Shown: piece by piece, positions 62,104 to 64,000 of the stretch
Layout of the letters: every line of letters begins with the position of its first letter
Numbering within the stretch: the first letter of the stretch is position 1
Assembly (NCBI GenBank): GCA_964006375.1
Contig: OZ023266.1
Location: 17,578,090 to 17,642,089, forward strand
Direction of reading: 5' to 3'
DNA: 64,000 nucleotides
Origin: Tillus elongatus
Lineage: Eukaryota; Arthropoda; Insecta; Coleoptera; Cleridae
Position numbers and translations under genes: made by a program
Notes under the pieces: generated by a model
Databases searched by the model: none
Seen by the model: only the letters and a program-made list of their open reading frames with translations
Told to the model about the DNA's origin: nothing

Positions 62104-64000
62104 TTGAAAACAAAACAGACCGATTTGCGTCCAAAGAAATGTTTTTTAAGAAACGCTGAAATACATCAATTTTAATATTGAGGGGGACATGTTTTGACAT
62201 AAAACTCAACTTTGTCACATCAACCCCTTAAGCGTGGTGATAACAACCCTTATATTTTAAATAGAGAACATGGGTAGAGTGTTACATCATTTGAAAGCTC
62301 TTTCTTTTCTCAATTCAGCACACTAATTTTTTTGGAAGTTTTATCAACTCGTTTAAAAATTATTCACAGTTGAAGATGCAAAAATGCATTTCACTCATTC
62401 CGATAAGAAATGTGCCGATAGTCAATGTTTTGTTGGTTTGTAAACAAAGAATTGACTATCAGAACATTTCTTATCGGAATGAGAGAAATGCGGTTTATTA
62501 TTCCAGTTTATCGGTCGGTTTGATACTTGATAGTACTACCGAAAATTAATTTCACAATGGTGTATTCTGTAAAAGAAAGAGTTGAAATAATTACTATTTT
62601 TTCAAAAACGATGACTGTGCCAACCGTACCGCAAATTTGTTTAATGAACAACATCCGAACAGACATGCTAACGGAAAATACATTTTGGAGTTAGTTGCAA
62701 AGTTTCGACAAAGTGGTTCAGTAGCCAACAAAAAATGGGATTCTGAACGTAAATTTCCTGTTAGAAATGAGACTACTGAGATTGAAGTTTTAGGACAAAT
62801 TGCTGCAGACCCAACTTTGAGCACGAGAAAATTGGCCACTGTTTCAAACATCAAAAGAAGAACTATTCGGCGAATATTGAAGCACCATAAATTTCACCCG
62901 TATAAAATTCATCTTGTACAACAACTGAATGAAGATGATTTTGATCGGCGGCTGGAGTTTTGTGAAGTTATAACTGCACGAATAGCTGATAACGGGAACT
63001 TTGTGTTCAATGTCTGTTTTTCAGACGAGTGTACTTTTTTATTAAACTCTACAGTCAATCGTCATAATTCTCGTTATTGGGCAGATAATAATCCAAGAAA
63101 TTTTCACGAAGTCCACATTCAAACTCCACAGAAGTTGAATGTCTGGACTGGCATTTTTGGAGACCGTTTAATCGAACCAATTTTTCTTGATGGCAATTTG
63201 AGTGGCGAAACGTATTTGGAGTTACTAGAAGTTATCGTTTTCCCTCTACTAATTGACATTGTTGAAAATGATGATCGCTACCAATAAAATAATTTAGTGT
63301 TTCAACCAGATGGAGCTCCTCCGCATTTTTCACAACGTTTTAGGGAGTTTTTGAACAGAGAGTTTCCACAGCAATGGATTGGGCGTAGAGGTGCTATAGA
63401 GTGGCCTCTAGATTACCGGATTTAACTCCTTTAGACTTCTTTCTATGGGGCCATTTAATGAGTAGAATTTTCGCAACAGAACCGGAGTCTCTGGAAGAAT
63501 TACGAGGACGCATTGTTGAAAAATGCCGTCTACTAACTCCACAAATGCTCCAGAATGTTAGAGCTCGTTTTGAACAAAATTGGTACTTTTGTATGGAAGC
63601 TGGTGGTCAACAATTTGTACACTTACTTAACTGAATAAGCATTTTTGAACGTTTGGTTTTATTTTGTTAGTTTTTTTTAACGAAAAATTGACTAATTAAT
63701 GCATTTCTTATCACCATGAATGAAATACGTTCTTGCAACTCCAACTGTGAATAATTTTTAAACGAGTTGATAAAACTTCCAAAAAGATTAGTGTGCTGAA
63801 TTCAGAAAAAAAAAGAGTTTTCAAATGATGTAACACTCGACCCATGTTCCTTATTTAAAATATAAGGGTTGTTATCACCACGCTTAAGGGATTGATGTGA
63901 CAAAGTTGAGTTTTATGTCAAAACATGTCCCCCTCAATATTAAAATTGACGTGTTTCAGCGTTTCCAAAAAAAAAAAAAAAAAATTCTCTGGACACAAAT
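62104..64000 (+). mobile_element. Family-3 Tc1-mariner element, copy D (runs off the window)
   Basis: The left end lacks its first bases (starts ATTGAAAACAAAACAGACCG). Subterminal hairpin at about 62388-62495. The right inverted repeat reaches GCGTTTCC, an A-run and TTCTCTGGACACAAAT at the window edge. Confidence 0.85.
62557..63634 (+). pseudogene. Transposase of family-3 copy D, best preserved
   Basis: ATG 62557 (MVYSVKERVEIITIFS), with a 1-nt loss near 62602. Then one open stretch 62637-63287 with ILELVAKFRQSGSVANKKWD, TEIEVLGQIAADPTLSTRKL, IKRRTIRRILKHHKFHPYK, first Asp in CFSDECTFLLNSTVNRHN and KLNVWTGIFGDRLIEPIFLD. TAA at about 63285 replaces a Gln or Glu codon. The second Asp is in DGAPPHFSQRFREFLNREF, and the third after a 2-nt loss near 63411 in LPDLTPLDFFLWGHL. 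C-terminus CMEAGGQQFVHLLN, stop 63632-63634. Three small lesions only, so this is probably the youngest copy. Confidence 0.85.

Overview
The window reads as insect (at least arthropod) genomic DNA. It carries one recognisable host gene, the orthologue of the eye-development zinc-finger factor Glass, on the + strand. Five coding exons (26051-26343, 34121-34442, 40885-41125, 52760-52997, 56263-56437) join in perfect phase into a 422-residue protein ending in five C2H2 fingers. The introns are about 7.8, 6.4, 11.6 and 3.3 kb, so the genome is probably large and repeat-rich. I cannot name the species. No bacterial-type genes, tRNA genes, rRNA genes or CRISPR arrays were seen.

Almost everything else is mobile or tandem DNA, much of it nested. 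1-25.9 kb (upstream of glass): an IS630-Tc1-mariner element (1.26-4.85 kb) broken by a (TA)n element and a LINE; a second such element (6.27-8.39 kb) sitting inside a LINE 3' end; a Penelope-like element with 0.74 kb inverted arms (9.63-12.2 kb); a third transposon family (12.8-14.6 kb); two blocks of a tandem repeat rich in CACTAACGA (15.7-16.65 and 19.8-20.9 kb) with LINE pieces between and beside them; a SINE; and several non-autonomous (TA)n-centred elements.

Intron 1 (26.3-34.1 kb) holds a tandem array with two SINEs, a DNA element containing a 0.7 kb palindrome, and a 5'-truncated LINE. Intron 2 holds Penelope-like remnants split by a GC-rich tandem-repeat element, a LINE end and a family-2 transposon. 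Intron 3 holds a roughly 155-bp satellite interrupted by a Penelope-like foldback and by a SINE with a perfect 13-bp target duplication, a small array of CGAATATTCG palindromes, a hammerhead motif lying between two (TA)n tracts, and a transposon inserted at the centre of a palindromic MITE. Intron 4 holds a Penelope-like fragment into which a LINE has inserted. Downstream (56.4-64 kb) are a palindromic MITE and two more family-2 transposons.

The most interesting thread is a set of hammerhead-ribozyme-like motifs (CUGANGA, stem II, GAAAC, short stem III, GUC) at the ends of several unrelated Penelope-like remnants: 28544-28577(-), 29068-29101(+), 34577-34611(-), 45497-45536(+), 49954-49988(-), 53172-53206(-), plus weaker ones at 9766-9796(-) and 12051-12083(+). 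All share one extra nucleotide between the CUGANGA core and stem II. Hammerheads in Penelope-like elements are known; the density here, the copy isolated between (TA)n tracts, and the placement inside glass introns deserve checking.

Second, four divergent transposase groups in the window all show 36 residues between the second and third catalytic Asp. Third, a (TA)n element family carries an internal 153-bp repeat that stays open as a 51-codon repeat.
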